Shown in pieces: positions 18,949 to 20,245 of a DNA stretch of 20,245 bases. The DNA lies in NCBI GenBank assembly GCA_000320545.1, contig ADNK01001827.1, positions 1 to 20,245 of the forward strand, given 5' to 3'. Made by a program: the position numbers and the translations under genes. Position 1 is the first letter of the stretch. Each line of letters opens with the position of its first letter. The notes beneath the pieces were generated by a model. That model saw only the letters and a program-made list of their open reading frames with translations. It did no database searches and was not told the DNA's origin. Origin of the DNA: Bigelowiella natans CCMP2755 (Eukaryota; Cercozoa; Chlorarachniophyceae).

Positions 18949-19997
18949 ATGTCGTCGTCGAACGTTCGGAACCCGAGTACAAGCCCGGCGCAGAATGAGA
19001 GCCTTAAGATCGAGATTGTCGAGAAACAGGAAGAACTAAGAAAGCTGAAGAAAGATTTAGGCGATCTCAAGGTGCGCTGTTGAGAGATTCGATTACTCAG
19101 GAGTCGAGTTAATTGCCCTTTTGTTTCCCCACAGAAGCAGCTGAAAGAACTGACGATGGGTTACCAAGCTGATATTACGAAGGTAGCAGCGAAAATGGAG
19201 ATGCGATCTTCTTCCAAGATGGTGATACTACACGTCTTCAATCCAATATTACAGGTTCTCTCCCAGCTGACTGCTCAAGTATCTTCCACTCACCCAACTC
19301 CACCTTCTGGAATTCATCAAGCAAGTATGAGGGCCTGCGCAGCAGAAGACACGGCTGAGGCTTCACCGCAGAAACGGCATACAAAAGCATCGTTAATCCA
19401 CAAAAATCCACAAGGTGGCTGCATATGAATGCTTCTTACCCAACTATAATAAGAAAGACCATTCTTCCATGGAAGAGTGGTAATTAGCTGATTTGACATT
19501 GTCGCTATTGTCAGAGTGGAACTGCTGGTCAAACGATCCTGAGCTAAGAAATTTATGTAGCCGTGAGGAATGGAAGCTTCCTTCCAAGGAGGTATGTGAA
19601 ATTAAAAAAAAACGTCTAGGCTGACTCTTATCGTGTTCATTCTTTCAAATGTGCCACGCCACGCCACGCCACTCCACTGCAGGATCTAGAAACGGTGACG
19701 AAGCAGCTAGGACGCCCACCGAAGGGAATATGGGAGGTATCCTCCCGATGCCCAAGGTACTTGACGCAGATGACAAACATGTTGCTACAACGATCATCAT
19801 GTTCCGATGGTTATCGTAGCATTTCGTTGAATTACATCTCTGCCACACTCTTAAATTTCTAGTGGGCATCCGCAAACATTAAGGGTTCATCCCTTGAAGA
19901 AGATAACAACTGCGAGAGGAGGAGGTAGAGGGGATAAGCCGAAGATAATTCCACACCCGACGCACTACTGGCTCACGTGTCCCAAGATAGTAGCACA
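18949..19997 (+). CDS. DUF501-domain protein with N-terminal coiled coil, 3' end beyond window
   Basis: Exons: 18949-19071, 19135-19324, 19515-19591, 19683-19756, 19863-19997, phases 0,1,0,2, then a GTATGT donor at 19998. Residues about 18-60 are a charged heptad-like helix (KIEIVEKQEELRKLKKDLGD, KQLKELTMGY), a likely coiled coil. The C-terminal part matches DUF501 as I know it from actinobacteria: VTKQLGRPPKGIWEVSSRCP, then SGHPQTLRVHP and HYWLTCPKIVA, corresponding to the bacterial RCPxGxP and FPTLYWLTCP blocks with their conserved Cys, Gly and Pro. The Gly/Arg/Lys-rich stretch between them is where bacterial versions are shorter. Function of DUF501 is unknown. The expected last block (VxRLE) should lie in an exon to the right of the window. 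The 3' end of exon 2 (GTATGA donor at 19325) is the least certain boundary. Start ATG 18949 gives a clean 41-codon first exon. Confidence 0.8.
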
Positions 19998-20167
19998 GTA
20001 TGTTTGCTTAGAAGTAGGCAGTCAGGGGGAGAGAGGAAGAAGGGCAGAGAATGAGTCGGCAGGAATAAGGAGAGCAAAAAAGACAACAATTTGTTGTCGA
20101 ATATTTAGTTTGGGCTGTGAGATTTCTCTCTGTTTCTGTCTTTCTGTCTTTCTGTCTTACTCTCTCT

Positions 20168-20245
<78 letters not shown>
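19998..20245. other. Intron sequence with terminal CT and GT repeats
   Basis: Presumed next intron of the DUF501 gene. It holds (CT)n at about 20176-20206 and (GT)n from 20213 to the last base. The window stops inside the repeat, as the left edge starts in a G12 run. Confidence 0.7.

Overview
This is nuclear DNA from a eukaryote with many introns and very many microsatellites. Every gene I can reconstruct is broken into short exons with GT..AG introns of about 60-500 bp. The introns and spacers are full of long (CT)n, (GT)n, (AT)n, (TTC)n and poly-G/poly-C runs. One predicted protein begins with a signal-peptide-like stretch ending in Ala-Phe-Ala, followed by a Ser/Arg-rich leader. That resembles the two-part plastid-targeting leaders of algae with secondary plastids, so a photosynthetic stramenopile or similar protist is my best guess. 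The lineage is an inference, not a proof. No rRNA, tRNA, CRISPR array or intact transposon was recognised.

Layout, left to right. (1) 175-312 (-): an isolated possible exon. (2) 1650-2566 (-): a five-exon, 5'-incomplete class I methyltransferase-like gene. (3) 2703-2983: an imperfect inverted repeat enclosing a perfect 12-bp hairpin. (4) 3257-6003 (+): a NIFK/Nop15-type nucleolar RRM protein, nearly complete. (5) 6004-7241: no recognisable gene. (6) 7242-9103 (-): a seven-exon, bacterial-type SAM-dependent methyltransferase with the leader mentioned above. (7) 9241-9808 (+): a possible small two-exon membrane protein. (8) 10043-16471 (+): a large type-B carboxylesterase, about 16 exons placed, with two stretches unresolved. 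(9) 16472-18042: no recognisable gene. (10) 18043-18721 (-): a small Tim (Tim8/Tim13-like) intermembrane-space chaperone, three exons. (11) 18949-19997 (+): a DUF501 protein with a coiled-coil N-terminus, cut by the window end.

The genes alternate in head-to-head and tail-to-tail pairs. Starts face each other across 137 bp (methyltransferase / small membrane protein) and 227 bp (Tim / DUF501), so shared bidirectional promoters are likely. The genes do not form a pathway. They are a housekeeping mix of ribosome biogenesis, mitochondrial protein import, hydrolysis and methylation. The methyltransferase looks bacterial in ancestry and possibly plastid-directed. Exon models come from reading frames, splice dinucleotides, intron-phase agreement and recalled family motifs; no alignment or transcript was available. 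I saw no clear new biological system. The most unusual features are the fold-back element, frame-neutral introns, a stop codon embedded in a splice donor, and microsatellites placed as polypyrimidine tracts.
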